From Pseudosulfitobacter pseudonitzschiae (GTDB taxonomy: Bacteria; Pseudomonadota; Alphaproteobacteria; Rhodobacterales; Rhodobacteraceae), in contig NZ_FQVP01000005.1 of assembly GCF_900129395.1 (NCBI RefSeq), positions 124,001-188,000 of the forward strand: DNA of 64,000 nt, in the 5' to 3' direction. Made by a program: the position numbers and the translations under genes. The notes below the pieces were generated by a model. It made no database searches and was not told the DNA's origin. It saw only the letters and a program-made list of their open reading frames with translations. Of this stretch, positions 44,458-55,545 are shown in pieces; the first letter of the stretch is position 1; each line of letters begins with the position of its first letter.

Positions 44458-45609
44458 ATGACACCATTTACCTTCAACACCACACCCAGCATCCGCATGG
44501 GCGACGGCCTGCTGGACCAATTGGGCGACATGGCCCGCGCGACCTGCGGCGGCAGTGTTCTGCTGGTGACCGATCCGGGCATGATGGCCACGGGCATCGT
44601 TGATCGCGCGCTTGCAGCGATTGAGGCGGCAGGCGTGGCTGTTACCGTGTTCTCGGATGTCAAAGCCGATCCACCCGAAGCGGTGATCCTGCAAGCGGTT
44701 GCTGCGGCCAAAGGTATGGACGGAGTGATCGGTCTGGGAGGAGGGTCCTCTATCGACGTGGCCAAGCTGGCGGCACTTCTGGCCCGTTCCGGTGAGACGC
44801 TGACCGATTGCTATGGCGTTGGCATGGCCAAGGGGCCGCGCCTGCCGTTGATCGCGGTGCCGACGACATCCGGCACCGGGTCGGAGGTCACGCCAATCAG
44901 CATCGTGACCACGGGAGCGTCCGAGAAAATGGGCGTCGTCAGCCCGTTGATCATCCCCGATGTTGCCCTGCTGGACCCCGAGCTGACCCGCGACCTGCCG
45001 GCACATGTCACGGCTGCCACAGGCATCGATGCCATGGTCCACGCCATCGAAAGCTATGCAAGTGCCTCGCCGAACAACAACCCGGTCAGCCGCGCGCTGG
45101 CGGTCGAGGCGTTGCGCCTGATGGGCGGTGCGCTGGAACGCGCGGTGAAAGAGCCGCATGACATGGCCGCACGCGGTGACATGCTGCTGGGCTCGCTTCT
45201 GGCAGGGCAGGCATTCGCGAACAGCCCGGTGGCGGCGGTGCATGCGCTGGCCTATCCCATCGGCGGGCATTTCAAGGTGCCGCACGGGTTGTCCAACGCG
45301 CTGGTGCTGCCCCATGTGCTGCGGTTCAATGCCATGACGGCACCCACACCCTATGCCGAACTGGCTGGCATCACCTTTCCGGAACTGGCCGACTTGCAAG
45401 GTCAGGAGGCCGCGTCCGCCTTTGCAGATGCGCTTCAAGACCTGTCAACACGCTGCGGGCTGCAAAAGGGCTTGCGCGAGGTTGGCATCGGGCAGGACGA
45501 CCTGCCAATGCTGGCGCGCGATGCGATGAACCAGACGCGTCTGCTGGTCAACAATCCGCGCGCGTTGGACCAGACCGACGCCCAATCCATCTATGAGGCC
45601 GCATGGTGA
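44458..45609 (+). CDS. Iron-type alcohol dehydrogenase
   Basis: A 383-residue group III dehydrogenase. It has the nucleotide motif GLGGGSSIDVAK, the stretch VPTTSGTGSEVT and the metal-binding region (GIDAMVHAIESY with HALAYPIGGHFKVPHG). It probably oxidises or reduces a hydroxyacyl or short alcohol/aldehyde substrate. ATG 44458 has AGGA eight bases upstream; ATG 44443, overlapping the crotonase gene, is an alternative. It overlaps the thioesterase start by 7 bases. Confidence 0.88.
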   Translation: MTPFTFNTTPSIRMGDGLLDQLGDMARATCGGSVLLVTDPGMMATGIVDRALAAIEAAGVAVTVFSDVKADPPEAVILQAVAAAKGMDGVIGLGGGSSIDVAKLAALLARSGETLTDCYGVGMAKGPRLPLIAVPTTSGTGSEVTPISIVTTGASEKMGVVSPLIIPDVALLDPELTRDLPAHVTAATGIDAMVHAIESYASASPNNNPVSRALAVEALRLMGGALERAVKEPHDMAARGDMLLGSLLAGQAFANSPVAAVHALAYPIGGHFKVPHGLSNALVLPHVLRFNAMTAPTPYAELAGITFPELADLQGQEAASAFADALQDLSTRCGLQKGLREVGIGQDDLPMLARDAMNQTRLLVNNPRALDQTDAQSIYEAAW

Positions 45610-46046
45610 GCCGCCCCGCACCTGGCACGCGGGCCGATTACACCGCGTTTTCCGTCATCACGACTCGTTGGCTGGACAATGACACCTACGGCCACATGAA
45701 CAACGCCATGCACTACCAGCTGTTCGATACGGCGGTGAACGGACACCTGATCGAACAGGGGGTGCTGGACCTGAAGACCAGCCCGACGGTGTTTCTGGTG
45801 GTGGAAACCGGCTGTGTCTATCACGGCGAGCTGGCCTTTCCCGATGTGATCCACGCAGGCATCCGCGTCGCCCGTTTGGGCGGATCGTCGGTGCACTACG
45901 AGATCGGGCTATTTCGCAACGACGACGACACCGCCGCCGCCGAAGGGCGGTTTGTGCATGTAAACGTCGACCGCGTGACACGCAGGCCGTTGCCGATTGC
46001 GGATGAGGCACGGGCAGTGCTTGAGGCGTTGATGAAGGCGGCGTGA
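45603..46046 (+). CDS. Hotdog-fold acyl-CoA thioesterase (4HBT family)
   Basis: A 147-residue single-hotdog thioesterase. The active-site region WLDNDTYGHMNNAMHY has the catalytic Asp and the His-Met-Asn-Asn sequence of 4-hydroxybenzoyl-CoA thioesterase relatives. It releases an acid from an acyl-CoA. With the dienoyl-CoA isomerase-like protein and the alcohol dehydrogenase it may form a small acyl-CoA pathway of unknown substrate. Confidence 0.85.
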   Translation: MVSRPAPGTRADYTAFSVITTRWLDNDTYGHMNNAMHYQLFDTAVNGHLIEQGVLDLKTSPTVFLVVETGCVYHGELAFPDVIHAGIRVARLGGSSVHYEIGLFRNDDDTAAAEGRFVHVNVDRVTRRPLPIADEARAVLEALMKAA

Positions 46047-46219
46047 GGGGCTGACCGGGATGATCCGCCTGCGCGCAGGTCCGGTGTTTTGGACTTTTCT
46101 GACTGCCGGACACATTCCACCGATCAGTCAGGCGCAACTGCAATCAAATCGCCGTGCCGTAGGGTGGCCCGTCATGTCAGAGATTAAAATCAGGTGCCAA
46201 CCACCATCGGTGCAAAGCC

Positions 46220-47296
46220 TCAGCGTTTTTTCTTCTGCTGCACCGTCTTGATCTTCTTGTGAAACGACTTCTCGTGCGCCTTGCGCTGGGCCAGCGTCGC
46301 GGTGTTGAACCGCTCCTCTGCCGCCAGTTTGCGCCAGCGCGCCAGACGGTCAGCGTCGATTTCGCCTGCCTCCAGCGCCTTTCGCACGGCACAGCCGGGT
46401 TCGGTCTCGTGGGCGCAGTCGTTGAACCGGCACCGGCCCGCCAGTGTCACCAGATCGTCAAAGACCTCGGCAATCCCGTCCTCGACGTCGGTCAGTTGCA
46501 GCTCGCGCATCCCCGGCGTGTCCAGCACCGCGCAGCCGTCCGGTGTAAAGTGCAACTGGCGATGCGTCGTCGTGTGGCGCCCGCGATTGTCGTCCTCGCG
46601 GACGGCACCGGTGTCAGCGACACTGCGTTGGAACAGCGCGTTGACCAGTGTGGATTTGCCCACGCCGGATGACCCCAGAAAGGCAACCGTCTGCCCCGGC
46701 GTGCACCAGCTTGCGAGCTTGTCCGCAGGCTCGGAGCTCTTGGCGTTCAGCGCCTCGACCACCACGCGGTTTGAAATCGCCCGTGCATCGTCCAAATAGG
46801 GGGCGGTGTCGTCGCATAGGTCCGCCTTGGTCAGCAGAATCACCGGCGTCACCTGAGCCTCGAAGGCCAGCGCCACGAACCGTTCCAGCCGTGCCACATT
46901 GAAATCGCGGTTGCACGAAGTGACGATAAACACCGTGTCCACATTGGCCGCGATCATCTGGCGTTTGCGGTCGTGGCCCGCCGCGCGGCGCTCGAACAGG
47001 CTGATGCGGTCCAGCAGGATGCTGTTGGCGGGGTTGGTCTGGTCGAGCAGGAACCAGTCGCCCACTGTTGCTTCTGGTCCGGGCGGGATGGTGGTGTCAA
47101 TACCGTCGCCCAGCACGCGCAGGCCTGACCGGTGCACTTCGGTCACCCGCACAGGGGGGGTGGTGGCAAGGGTGTCGACGTCGGTTTGTTGGCTGAAGAA
47201 CGGTTTCCACCCCAGCATCTGCAAAGGCGACGGTGCGCGTTTGGGCAGGGGGGACGATCCTGCGGGGGTCAGGAACTTGGAATAGTCTCGTGTCAT
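46220..47296 (-). CDS. rsgA: Ribosome small-subunit biogenesis GTPase
   Basis: A 358-residue circularly permuted GTPase. An OB domain is followed by G motifs in the permuted order: LLTKADLC (G4) before GSSGVGKSTLVN (G1) and LDTPGMREL (G3). The C-terminal zinc-binding region is CRFNDCAHETEPGC. It checks late 30S maturation. It stands alone, convergent with the thioesterase gene and divergent from the catabolic operon. Confidence 0.93.
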   Translation of the reverse strand: MTRDYSKFLTPAGSSPLPKRAPSPLQMLGWKPFFSQQTDVDTLATTPPVRVTEVHRSGLRVLGDGIDTTIPPGPEATVGDWFLLDQTNPANSILLDRISLFERRAAGHDRKRQMIAANVDTVFIVTSCNRDFNVARLERFVALAFEAQVTPVILLTKADLCDDTAPYLDDARAISNRVVVEALNAKSSEPADKLASWCTPGQTVAFLGSSGVGKSTLVNALFQRSVADTGAVREDDNRGRHTTTHRQLHFTPDGCAVLDTPGMRELQLTDVEDGIAEVFDDLVTLAGRCRFNDCAHETEPGCAVRKALEAGEIDADRLARWRKLAAEERFNTATLAQRKAHEKSFHKKIKTVQQKKKR

Positions 47297-47661
47297 CGGA
47301 ATGAACTCTCATGTTCAGAGGCGGGGCATGGCCCACACTGACAAAATGTCGTGTGACGAGATTGCAGAAAGGCAGCGCCCGACAACCTGTCGTGCGGGCG
47401 TGCGTGCTGTGCGGTTCTGCATCGGGAGGACGCGATGCCTCCCCACTTTAACAGGTCATACCCTCTCCATGAGTGTTTCAGTTTGATAGGCCGCCGGTTG
47501 GAGATCGGCAAGGTTTTTCAATGTCCCGACAACAGTGCGTGCACACAGTTTGAGCAATTGGCAGCTGACAATGATAATATATTTTAGGTTTAAAATATTT
47601 TTGCTTGAAATAAAAAGGAATCGCTCCTAGCCTCGATCTTGCTTGGATGAGGGAGATGATT
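47297..47661 (+). promoter_or_regulatory. Promoter region of the 2-aminobenzoyl-CoA operon with an inverted repeat
   Basis: A 365-base gap with no credible gene, becoming very AT-rich near the operon. ATATTTTA (47579-47586) and TAAAATAT (47591-47598) form an 8-bp inverted repeat with a 4-base spacer; pairing resumes after one mismatch on each side. A MarR-family gene lies within the operon and is the likely binding protein, since MarR proteins usually bind AT-rich inverted repeats near their own promoters. The start at 47662 is preceded by AGGGAG. Confidence 0.55.
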
Positions 47662-49953
47662 ATGCGTGCTGTATGTCTGGGGGGCGGTCCTGCTGGTCTC
47701 TATTTCGCAATCTCGCTAAAGCTGCGCGATCCGCAGGCGCAAGTGACCGTGATCGAACGGAACAAGGCAGATGACACCTTTGGTTGGGGTGTGGTTCTGT
47801 CGGACGAGACATTGGGCAACCTGGCCGCGAACGATCCCGTCAGCGCTGAAACCATCCGCCAGCATTTCGCCTATTGGGATGACATCGCGCTGCACCACAA
47901 GGGCCAGCGGATCGTCAGCACCGGCCACGGGTTCTGCGGAATCGGACGCAAGACGCTGCTCAGCCTTTTGCAGGAGCGCGCCCGCGATCTGGGGGTCGAA
48001 CTGCAATTCGAAACCGAAGTCGGCAGCGCCAGCGATTATATGGACGACTACGATCTGGTGGTGGCCTGTGACGGGCTGAATTCCAAGACACGGCTGGAAT
48101 TTCAGGACACGTTCAAACCCGACATCGACGTGCGTCGCTGCCCCTTTGTCTGGCTTGGCACGCATCAGAAATTCGACGACGCCTTTACCTTTATCTTCGA
48201 GCAGACCGAACACGGCTGGGTCTGGGCGCACGCCTATCAGTTCGACCCTGACACGGCGACCTTCATCGTTGAATGTTCGCAGGCGACCTATGACGCTTTC
48301 GGCTTTGAGCACATGAGCAAAGAGGAAAGCATTGCCACCTGCGAGCGCATCTTTGCGGCGCATCTGGATGGCCATGCGCTGATGTCCAATGCCAATCACG
48401 TGCGCGGCTCGGCCTGGATCAAGTTTCCCCGTGTGCTGTGCGAAACCTGGCATCACGAGAATGTCGTGCTGCTGGGCGATGCCTCGGCCACGGCGCATTT
48501 CTCGATCGGATCGGGGACCAAACTGGCGCTGGAATCGGCGGCCAAGCTGGCCGAGGCGGTGGTGAACGAGCCGGACCTTGGAAAGGCATTCGTCGATTAC
48601 GAGGCCGCCCGCCGTCTGGAAGTGCTGCGCCTGCAATCGGCGGCCCGCAACTCGCTGGAATGGTTCGAGGATGTGGAACGTTATCTGGACATGGACCCGG
48701 TGCAGCTGAACTATTCGATGCTGACGCGGTCGCAGCGGATCAGCCACGAGAACCTGCGTGAACGCGACCCGAAATGGCTGGCCGATGCGGAAGGGTGGTT
48801 CATGGCGCAGGCCGGTGCCGCGCCAACCAACGCGCCCCGGGCGCCCATGTTTGCGCCGTTCCGCCTGCGGGAACTGACGCTGGCCAACCGTATCGTTGTC
48901 TCTCCCATGGCGCAGTACAAGGCGGTGGACGGCTGCCCGACCGACTGGCACCTGATCCATTATGGCGAGCGGGCCAAGGGCGGCGCGGGGCTGGTCTATA
49001 CCGAGATGACTTGCGTGTCGGCGGATGGCCGGATCACGCCGGGTTGCCCGGGCCTCTATGCGCCTGAACACGAGACAGCATGGAAGCGGCTGGTGGATTT
49101 CGTCCACAGCGAAACCGACGCCGCAATCTGTTGCCAGATCGGCCACGCGGGCCGAAAGGGATCGACGCAAGTGGGTTGGGAAACGATGGACGCGCCGCTG
49201 CCTGCGGGCAACTGGCCGCTGATCTCGGCCAGCGCTCTGCCATGGTCCGACCGCAATGCCATGCCGCGCGCAATGTCGCGCGATGATATGGATACCGTTC
49301 GGGACCAGTTTGTAGCGGCGGCGGAAATGGCCGAGCGTGCAGGCTTTGACATGATCGAACTGCATGCGGCACACGGCTATCTGATCTCGTCCTTCATCTC
49401 GCCGTTGTCGAATGTGCGCGACGATGAATACGGCGGGTCGCTTGAAAATCGTCTGCGCTATCCGTTGGAAGTCTTTGAGGCCATGCGTGCCGTGTGGCCT
49501 GCAGCCAAGCCGATGGCGGTGCGGATTTCGTCGACCGACTGGCATGACATGGGCGTGACCCCCGAAGAGGCCGTCGACATCGCCCGTGCCTTTACCGCCG
49601 CAGGTGCTGACATCATCGACGTAAGCGCAGGCCAGACCAGCACCGAAGCCCGCCCCGTCTATGGTCGCATGTTCCAGACCCCCATGTCCGACCGCATCCG
49701 CAACGATGCAGGCGTCGCAACCATGGCCGTCGGCAACATCTACGAGGCCGATCACGTCAATTCGATCCTAATGGCGGGGCGCGCCGATCTGGTCTGCCTT
49801 GCACGGCCGCATCTGGCCGATCCCTACTGGACCCTGCGCGAAGCTGCGCGGATCGGTGACAGACAGGCCGCCTGGCCGCGACCATATGGCCCGGGACGGG
49901 ATCAGCTTTGGCGGCTGGCCGACCGCGCTGCAGAGACAGAGGAACGGGTATGA
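47662..49953 (+). CDS. 2-aminobenzoyl-CoA monooxygenase/reductase-like fusion enzyme
   Basis: A 763-residue two-domain flavoenzyme. Residues 1-385 are an FAD monooxygenase ([41 protein letters not shown]). Residues 395-763 are an old-yellow-enzyme oxidoreductase ([51 protein letters not shown]). This fusion is known in salicylyl-CoA 5-hydroxylases and in 2-aminobenzoyl-CoA monooxygenase/reductase of Azoarcus evansii, which hydroxylates and partly reduces the ring. Neighbouring kynA, kynU and a benzoate-type CoA ligase favour 2-aminobenzoyl-CoA as substrate. The start at 47662 has AGGGAG upstream. It is the first gene of the operon; the next start overlaps its stop. Confidence 0.85.
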   Translation: MRAVCLGGGPAGLYFAISLKLRDPQAQVTVIERNKADDTFGWGVVLSDETLGNLAANDPVSAETIRQHFAYWDDIALHHKGQRIVSTGHGFCGIGRKTLLSLLQERARDLGVELQFETEVGSASDYMDDYDLVVACDGLNSKTRLEFQDTFKPDIDVRRCPFVWLGTHQKFDDAFTFIFEQTEHGWVWAHAYQFDPDTATFIVECSQATYDAFGFEHMSKEESIATCERIFAAHLDGHALMSNANHVRGSAWIKFPRVLCETWHHENVVLLGDASATAHFSIGSGTKLALESAAKLAEAVVNEPDLGKAFVDYEAARRLEVLRLQSAARNSLEWFEDVERYLDMDPVQLNYSMLTRSQRISHENLRERDPKWLADAEGWFMAQAGAAPTNAPRAPMFAPFRLRELTLANRIVVSPMAQYKAVDGCPTDWHLIHYGERAKGGAGLVYTEMTCVSADGRITPGCPGLYAPEHETAWKRLVDFVHSETDAAICCQIGHAGRKGSTQVGWETMDAPLPAGNWPLISASALPWSDRNAMPRAMSRDDMDTVRDQFVAAAEMAERAGFDMIELHAAHGYLISSFISPLSNVRDDEYGGSLENRLRYPLEVFEAMRAVWPAAKPMAVRISSTDWHDMGVTPEEAVDIARAFTAAGADIIDVSAGQTSTEARPVYGRMFQTPMSDRIRNDAGVATMAVGNIYEADHVNSILMAGRADLVCLARPHLADPYWTLREAARIGDRQAAWPRPYGPGRDQLWRLADRAAETEERV

Positions 49954-50669
49954 GACAGGTTTTGATCACGGGGGGCGGTTCGGGCATCGGGCGCGGGATT
50001 GCGCAGGCGATGGCCGATGCAGGCGACGCGGTGACCGTCGCGGGCCGCCGGATGGATGCGCTGCAAGAGACCGACGGCGGGCGCGGCATGACCTGCCTGA
50101 CCTGCGATGTGACGGACGAGGCATCGGTCAATGCGCTGTTTTCCAAACCCTACGACGTGGTGATCGCCAACGCGGGCGCGGGCAAGTCGATGAAACTGCG
50201 CGATATGCCGCTGGATGTGTTCAAGGGCACGGTGGATGTCAACCTGACGGGCACTTTCCTGACCTTCCGCGCGGCACTGCAAACGATGACGCGCGGCGGG
50301 CGGCTGATTGCCATCGCCTCGACCGCAGGGCTGCAGGGGGGGCCGAACATCTCGGCCTACGTGTCAGCGAAACATGGTGTGGTCGGGCTGGTGCGTGCGC
50401 TGGCGACCGAGGTTGCACGTGACGGCATCACCTGTAACGCGGTCTGCCCCGGCTTCGTGGATACGCCCATGGGGCAGGCGGCGGCAGAAGGCGTTGCCGC
50501 GCGGTTCAACATCAGCCTGGACGAAGCCACGGCGCGCATCACGTCGGGAAACCCGATGCGCCGGATGATCACCGTGGAGGAAGTCGTCGCGGCTGTGACC
50601 TTCCTGGCTTCTGAAGGCGCGTCGATGGTGAATGGTCACACGTTGTCCGTCTCGGGCGGCGAGATATGA
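49950..50669 (+). CDS. SDR-family dehydrogenase, 3-hydroxyacyl-CoA type
   Basis: A 239-residue short-chain dehydrogenase with [15 protein letters not shown], and the catalytic set [19 protein letters not shown]. In the operon it probably oxidises a hydroxyacyl-CoA formed after ring modification, a beta-oxidation-type step. Its ATG overlaps the stop of the monooxygenase gene (ATGA) and its stop overlaps the MarR start. Confidence 0.85.
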   Translation: MRQVLITGGGSGIGRGIAQAMADAGDAVTVAGRRMDALQETDGGRGMTCLTCDVTDEASVNALFSKPYDVVIANAGAGKSMKLRDMPLDVFKGTVDVNLTGTFLTFRAALQTMTRGGRLIAIASTAGLQGGPNISAYVSAKHGVVGLVRALATEVARDGITCNAVCPGFVDTPMGQAAAEGVAARFNISLDEATARITSGNPMRRMITVEEVVAAVTFLASEGASMVNGHTLSVSGGEI

Positions 50670-51124
50670 CCAACGCAAAGGATCGCCTGCGCCTGTGGTT
50701 GCGCCTGCTGAAGGTCACACGCGGCATTGAGGCGCGTCTGCGCGAGGCGCTGCGCCGCGAGTTTGAAACGACCTTGCCGCGCTTTGACATGATGGCAGCC
50801 CTGTCACGCCACCCCGAGGGGTTGAAGATGAGCGCCCTGTCCGGCGTGCTGCGTGTCTCGAACGGCAATGTCACCGGCATCGTGGACCGGCTGACCGCCG
50901 AAGGGCTGGCCGAACGCATTCCGGTGCCGGGCGACCGCCGCGCGATGGTGGTGCGCCTGACTGCTGACGGACAGGCCGAGTTCTCCCGCCAGGCCGAGGC
51001 ACATGAAGGCTGGATCAATGACATGCTTGGCGACTTCACCGCAGAGGAGGCCCGGACACTGGCCGCGCGCCTGCTGCGTCTGGCCGAAACACAAGACCAA
51101 GAGGAGATGACCAATGCGCTCTGA
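50666..51124 (+). CDS. MarR-family regulator of the anthranilate operon
   Basis: A 152-residue winged-helix protein: dimerising helices at both ends and the DNA-binding region [21 protein letters not shown] followed by the wing [13 protein letters not shown]. MarR proteins in aromatic operons commonly sense the CoA thioester of the substrate. Located between dehydrogenase and hydratase genes and translationally coupled to both, it is expected to repress the promoter at 47579-47598. Confidence 0.9.
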   Translation: MTNAKDRLRLWLRLLKVTRGIEARLREALRREFETTLPRFDMMAALSRHPEGLKMSALSGVLRVSNGNVTGIVDRLTAEGLAERIPVPGDRRAMVVRLTADGQAEFSRQAEAHEGWINDMLGDFTAEEARTLAARLLRLAETQDQEEMTNAL

Positions 51125-51914
51125 CGTAACCCATTTCGAATGCGAGATCGCCGAGGGCATCGCCACGGTGCGGCTCAGCCGACCCGAGCGGAAGAACCCG
51201 CTGACCTTCGACAGCTACGCCGAGCTGCGCGATTGGTTCCGCGATCTGCATTATGCGGATGACGTGCACGCGGTGGTCTTTGCCTCGAATGGGGGTAACT
51301 TCAGCTCTGGAGGGGATGTGCATGATATCATTGGTCCTTTGACCAACATGAACATGAAGGAACTGCTGCGGTTCACACGTATGACCGGTGATCTGGTCAA
51401 GGCCATTCTGGGGTGCGGCAAGCCGGTGATTGCCGCCATTGACGGCATCTGTGTGGGTGCGGGGGCGATCATTGCCATGGCGTCGGATCTGCGGATCGGC
51501 ACGCCCGAGGCCAAGACCGCGTTTCTGTTCACCCGCGTGGGACTCGCGGGCTGTGACATGGGCGCTTGCGCGATGCTGCCCCGTATTATCGGTCAGGGTC
51601 GGGCGGCGGAGCTGCTGTATACGGGCCGCTCGATGAGCGCAGAGGAAGGTGAAAAATGGGGATTTTTCAACCGCCTCGTCGATGCTGATGCGCTGGAGGC
51701 AGAGGCGCGCGCGTTGGCGGTGCAAATCGCGGCGGGTCCGAACTTTGCCCATATGATGACCAAGACCATGCTGGCGCAGGAATGGTCGATGTCGCTGGAT
51801 CAGGCGATCGAGGCCGAAGCGCAGGCACAGGCGATTTGCATGCAGACGACGGATTTCGAACGCGCCTACCGCGCTTTTGTCGCCAAGGAACGCCCCGTTT
51901 TCGAGGGAGATTGA
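51114..51914 (+). CDS. Enoyl-CoA hydratase/isomerase family protein
   Basis: A 266-residue crotonase. Oxyanion-hole stretches are [12 protein letters not shown] and [17 protein letters not shown]. The later region [22 protein letters not shown] has Cys-Asp-Met where many hydratases have a Gly-Gly or Glu-bearing segment, so the exact reaction (hydration, isomerisation or ring cleavage) is open. It is coupled to the MarR gene by an 11-base overlap with GAGGAGATG upstream. Confidence 0.85.
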   Translation: MRSDVTHFECEIAEGIATVRLSRPERKNPLTFDSYAELRDWFRDLHYADDVHAVVFASNGGNFSSGGDVHDIIGPLTNMNMKELLRFTRMTGDLVKAILGCGKPVIAAIDGICVGAGAIIAMASDLRIGTPEAKTAFLFTRVGLAGCDMGACAMLPRIIGQGRAAELLYTGRSMSAEEGEKWGFFNRLVDADALEAEARALAVQIAAGPNFAHMMTKTMLAQEWSMSLDQAIEAEAQAQAICMQTTDFERAYRAFVAKERPVFEGD

Positions 51915-51968
51915 GGATGGGCACCTCCGGCGGTGATTTTATGAACCAGAGAAGAAGGGCTTGTGACC

Positions 51969-53114
51969 ATGTCTGACCGTACGTTCCTGAACTGGCCGTT
52001 TTTCGACGCCCGTCACAAGGCGTTGGCCGATGATCTGGATGCGTGGTGTGCGGCGCACCTGCCGGTGGATCACGCCGACGTTGACGGTGCGTGCCACGCG
52101 TTGGTGGCGGCGCTGGGGGATGCGGGATGGTTGCAACACACAGGCGGCGATTTGGATGTGCGCACGCTGTGCCTGATCCGCGAAACACTGGCGCGGCATG
52201 ACGGGCTGGCCGACTTTGCCTTCGCGATGCAGGGGCTGGGGACGGGAGCGATTTCGTTGTTCGGGACCGAAGCACAGAAAGAGGTCTGGTTGCCGCTGAC
52301 GCGGACGGGGCAGGCGATTTCCGCCTTTGCCCTGACAGAGCCGCAATCGGGGTCTGACGTGGCGAATTCCACAATGTCAGCGGTGCTGGACGGCGACGAA
52401 TTTGTGCTGAACGGGCAAAAGACCTGGATCAGCAATGGCGGCATTGCCGATGTTTATACCGTCTTTGCCCGGTCCGAGGACGCGCCCGGCGCGCGGGGGC
52501 TGTCGGCCTTTGTCGTGCCTGCGGATACGCCCGGTCTGGAGATCACCGAGCGGTTGCAGGTGATCGCCCCGCACCCACTGGCGACGCTGACGTTCAAGGA
52601 TTGTCGCGTGCCTGCATCGGCCCTTTTGGGCGAGCGGGGCAAGGGATTTGGCATCGCGATGTCGGTTCTGGATGTTTTCCGCTCGACCGTGGCGGCGGCG
52701 GCTTTGGGTTTTGCCCGGCGCGCGCTGGACGAGGCATTGGAGCGGGTCACAACCCGGCAAGTGCAGGGTGCGGCGCTGGCAGAATTGCAATTGGTTCAGG
52801 GGCACATTGCCGAAATGGCGCTGGATGTCGATGCCTCGGCCTTGCTGATCTACCGGGCGGCCTGGACCAAGGATTCAGGCGCACCACGGGTGACGCGCGA
52901 GGCTGCCATGGCCAAGCTGTTTGCCACCGATCAGGCGCAGAAGGTGATTGATGCGGCGGTGCAACTGCACGGCGGCGACGGGGTCCGCAGCGGTCACATG
53001 GTGGAAAGCCTGTACCGCGAGATCCGCGCCTTGCGCATCTACGAGGGGGCGTCGGATGTGCAAAAGGTTGTGATCGCACGGCAGACCTTGGCGAATTTTG
53101 CAGGAGAAAAATGA
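51969..53114 (+). CDS. Acyl-CoA dehydrogenase
   Basis: A 381-residue flavin dehydrogenase: substrate/FAD region [28 protein letters not shown], and the C-terminal region [15 protein letters not shown] with [16 protein letters not shown]. It introduces a double bond in a ring- or chain-derived acyl-CoA of the pathway. ATG 51969 is two codons after GTG 51963. Its stop overlaps the ligase start by 4 bases. Confidence 0.9.
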   Translation: MSDRTFLNWPFFDARHKALADDLDAWCAAHLPVDHADVDGACHALVAALGDAGWLQHTGGDLDVRTLCLIRETLARHDGLADFAFAMQGLGTGAISLFGTEAQKEVWLPLTRTGQAISAFALTEPQSGSDVANSTMSAVLDGDEFVLNGQKTWISNGGIADVYTVFARSEDAPGARGLSAFVVPADTPGLEITERLQVIAPHPLATLTFKDCRVPASALLGERGKGFGIAMSVLDVFRSTVAAAALGFARRALDEALERVTTRQVQGAALAELQLVQGHIAEMALDVDASALLIYRAAWTKDSGAPRVTREAAMAKLFATDQAQKVIDAAVQLHGGDGVRSGHMVESLYREIRALRIYEGASDVQKVVIARQTLANFAGEK

Positions 53115-54733
53115 TGTTGGGACCGACAGCACATCTGGATACGTTTTCGCGCGACAACCTGCCGCCACAGGATCAGTGGCCGGAATTTGCGATGGACGGG
53201 TTCGACTATCCCGAGGTTCTCAATGTGGGTGTCGCCCTGACCGACGAGATGGTGGCGAAAGGATTTGGCGACCACACCGCATTGATCGGGAACGGGCGGC
53301 GGCGGACCTATAAAGAGATGTCGGATTGGACCAACCGGTTGGCCCATGTGTTGGTTGAGGATCTGGGTGTAAAGCCCGGTAATCGCGTGCTTATCCGATC
53401 TGCGAATAACCCTGCGATGGTGGCCTGCTGGCTGGCGGCGACCAAGGCGGGTGCGGTGGTGGTGAACACCATGCCCATGCTGCGCGCGGGCGAGTTGCGC
53501 GCAATTGTGGACAAGGCGCAGATCAGCCATGCGCTGTGTGACACGCGCCTGATGGACGAGCTGATGACCTGCGCGGAAGGTTCGGATTTCTTGACCAGCG
53601 TGACCGGATTTGACGGCACCTCGAACCACGAGGCCGAATTGGACCGGCTGGCCTTGGAAAAACCGGTCAGGTTCGACGCGGTGCAGACCGGTCGGGACGA
53701 TGTGGCGCTGTTAGGGTTCACCAGCGGCACCACCGGCAGCCCCAAGGCGACGATGCATTTTCACCGCGATCTGCTGATGATTGCCGACGGTTATGCGCGC
53801 GAGGTTCTGGGTGTGGTGCCCGAGGATGTCTTTGTCGGTTCGCCACCCTTGGCGTTTACCTTCGGTCTGGGCGGGCTGGCGATTTTCCCGCTGCGGTTCG
53901 GTGCTGCGGCGACTTTGCTGGAAACGGCGTCACCGCCGAACATGATTGAGATCATTGAAAAATACCGCGCGACTGTCTGCTTTACCGCGCCCACCGCCTA
54001 TCGCGCCATGCTGCGCGCGATGGATGAGGGCGCGGACCTGAGCAGCCTTCGGGCGGCCGTGTCGGCGGGTGAAACGCTGCCCGCGCCGGTCTATGACGAA
54101 TGGATGGCCAAAACCGGCAAGCCGATGCTGGACGGAATCGGTGCGACCGAGATGTTGCATATCTTCATCTCGAACCGCTTTGACGATCATCGCCCTGCCT
54201 GTACGGGCAAGCCGGTTACGGGATATCGGGCCAGGGTCGTGGACGCTGACGGCGTGGAAGTGCCGCGCGGTACGGTGGGGCGGCTGGCGGTGCAGGGGCC
54301 AACCGGATGCCGCTATCTGGCGGATGCGCGCCAGGCGGAATACGTGCAAAACGGCTGGAACATCACCGGCGACAGCTTCACGATGGACGAAGACGGTTAC
54401 CTGCACTTCGCCGCGCGCAATGACGATATGATCGTCAGCGCAGGCTATAACATCGCCGGACCCGAGGTCGAGGCGGCGCTGTTGTCCCACCCGGATGTGG
54501 TGGAATGCGCGGTGGTGGCCAAACCGGATGAGGCACGCGGCCAGATCGTTCAGGCGCATGTGGTTGTTGGCAAGGGTGTTGTAAAAGATGCCAATCTGAT
54601 CAAAGCGCTACAAGACCATGTTAAAGCGACAATTGCCCCCTATAAATACCCCCGTGACATCCGTTTCGTCGATGCGTTGCCCAAAACGGCGACGGGGAAG
54701 ATCCAACGATTTGCCTTGAGGGAAACAGAATGA
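53111..54733 (+). CDS. 2-aminobenzoate/benzoate-CoA ligase
   Basis: A 540-residue AMP-forming ligase. The AMP-binding P-loop is [19 protein letters not shown], the adenylate region [15 protein letters not shown] matches benzoate and 2-aminobenzoate-CoA ligases, and the C-terminal Lys lies in [14 protein letters not shown]. It makes 2-aminobenzoyl-CoA from anthranilate in the cytoplasm, the entry step to the route begun by the monooxygenase/reductase. It sits directly before kynA, whose pathway produces anthranilate, supporting this substrate over plain benzoate. Confidence 0.88.
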   Translation: MMLGPTAHLDTFSRDNLPPQDQWPEFAMDGFDYPEVLNVGVALTDEMVAKGFGDHTALIGNGRRRTYKEMSDWTNRLAHVLVEDLGVKPGNRVLIRSANNPAMVACWLAATKAGAVVVNTMPMLRAGELRAIVDKAQISHALCDTRLMDELMTCAEGSDFLTSVTGFDGTSNHEAELDRLALEKPVRFDAVQTGRDDVALLGFTSGTTGSPKATMHFHRDLLMIADGYAREVLGVVPEDVFVGSPPLAFTFGLGGLAIFPLRFGAAATLLETASPPNMIEIIEKYRATVCFTAPTAYRAMLRAMDEGADLSSLRAAVSAGETLPAPVYDEWMAKTGKPMLDGIGATEMLHIFISNRFDDHRPACTGKPVTGYRARVVDADGVEVPRGTVGRLAVQGPTGCRYLADARQAEYVQNGWNITGDSFTMDEDGYLHFAARNDDMIVSAGYNIAGPEVEAALLSHPDVVECAVVAKPDEARGQIVQAHVVVGKGVVKDANLIKALQDHVKATIAPYKYPRDIRFVDALPKTATGKIQRFALRETE

Positions 54734-55545
54734 CCGAGCACCACGGCGCGAAACTCGATTTCAGCAAGGATATGTCCTATGGTGACTATCTGGGGCTGGA
54801 TGCGATCCTGACGGCACAGCATCCGCGCTCGGATGCGCATGACGAGATGCTGTTTATCGTGCAGCACCAGACATCCGAACTGTGGATGCGGCTGGCGATT
54901 CACGAACTGCAGACCGCGCGGGCACGCGTGGCGTCGGGTGATTTGCAGACTGCTTTCAAGATGTTGACCCGTGTTGCGCGGATATTCGAGCAGTTGAACG
55001 GGGCGTGGGATGTGCTGCGCACGATGACGCCCAGCGAATACACTGCTTTTCGTCCGTCCTTGGGCAATTCGTCCGGGTTCCAGTCGCATCAGTACCGGAT
55101 GGTCGAGTATCTGTTGGGCAACCGCCAGGTGGCATTGAAAAAGGTGCACGAACACCGTTCCGAGGCGCATGCGGCGCTCGAGGCCGAGTTGGCCCAGCCC
55201 AGCCTGTATCAGGTGGCGCTTGCGGTGGTGGCCGAACGGTTGGGTGTCGCAGCCCCCGATGCGGCCCCCTCGCAAACGGCTTGGGCGGCTGAACCTGCGG
55301 TGCAGGATATGTGGAAAACGGTTTATCAAGATCCTGCAACCCATTGGGAATTATACGAACTGGCGGAAAAGCTGGTGGACCTTGAGGATTACTTCCGGCG
55401 CTGGCGGTTCAACCACGTGACCACGGTGGAACGGATCATCGGGTTCAAACGGGGCACGGGCGGCACCTCGGGGGTGGCCTATTTGCGCAAGATGCTCGAG
55501 GTCGAGCTGTTCCCCGAGCTTTGGCATGTCAGAGGAGAGTTGTAA
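54730..55545 (+). CDS. kynA: Tryptophan 2,3-dioxygenase
   Basis: A 271-residue heme enzyme opening the indole ring of L-tryptophan to N-formylkynurenine. Family stretches are MLFIVQHQTSELWMRL, FRPSLGNSSGFQSHQYR and the C-terminal RFNHVTTVERIIGFKRGTGG with the heme-ligand His. It overlaps the ligase stop by 4 bases and kynU by 1 base. Confidence 0.95.
   Translation: MTEHHGAKLDFSKDMSYGDYLGLDAILTAQHPRSDAHDEMLFIVQHQTSELWMRLAIHELQTARARVASGDLQTAFKMLTRVARIFEQLNGAWDVLRTMTPSEYTAFRPSLGNSSGFQSHQYRMVEYLLGNRQVALKKVHEHRSEAHAALEAELAQPSLYQVALAVVAERLGVAAPDAAPSQTAWAAEPAVQDMWKTVYQDPATHWELYELAEKLVDLEDYFRRWRFNHVTTVERIIGFKRGTGGTSGVAYLRKMLEVELFPELWHVRGEL

Noticed and set aside
46060-46251. Small plus-strand frame after the thioesterase gene
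   Set aside because: Overlaps the end of rsgA, has no family features and no convincing ribosome-binding site.
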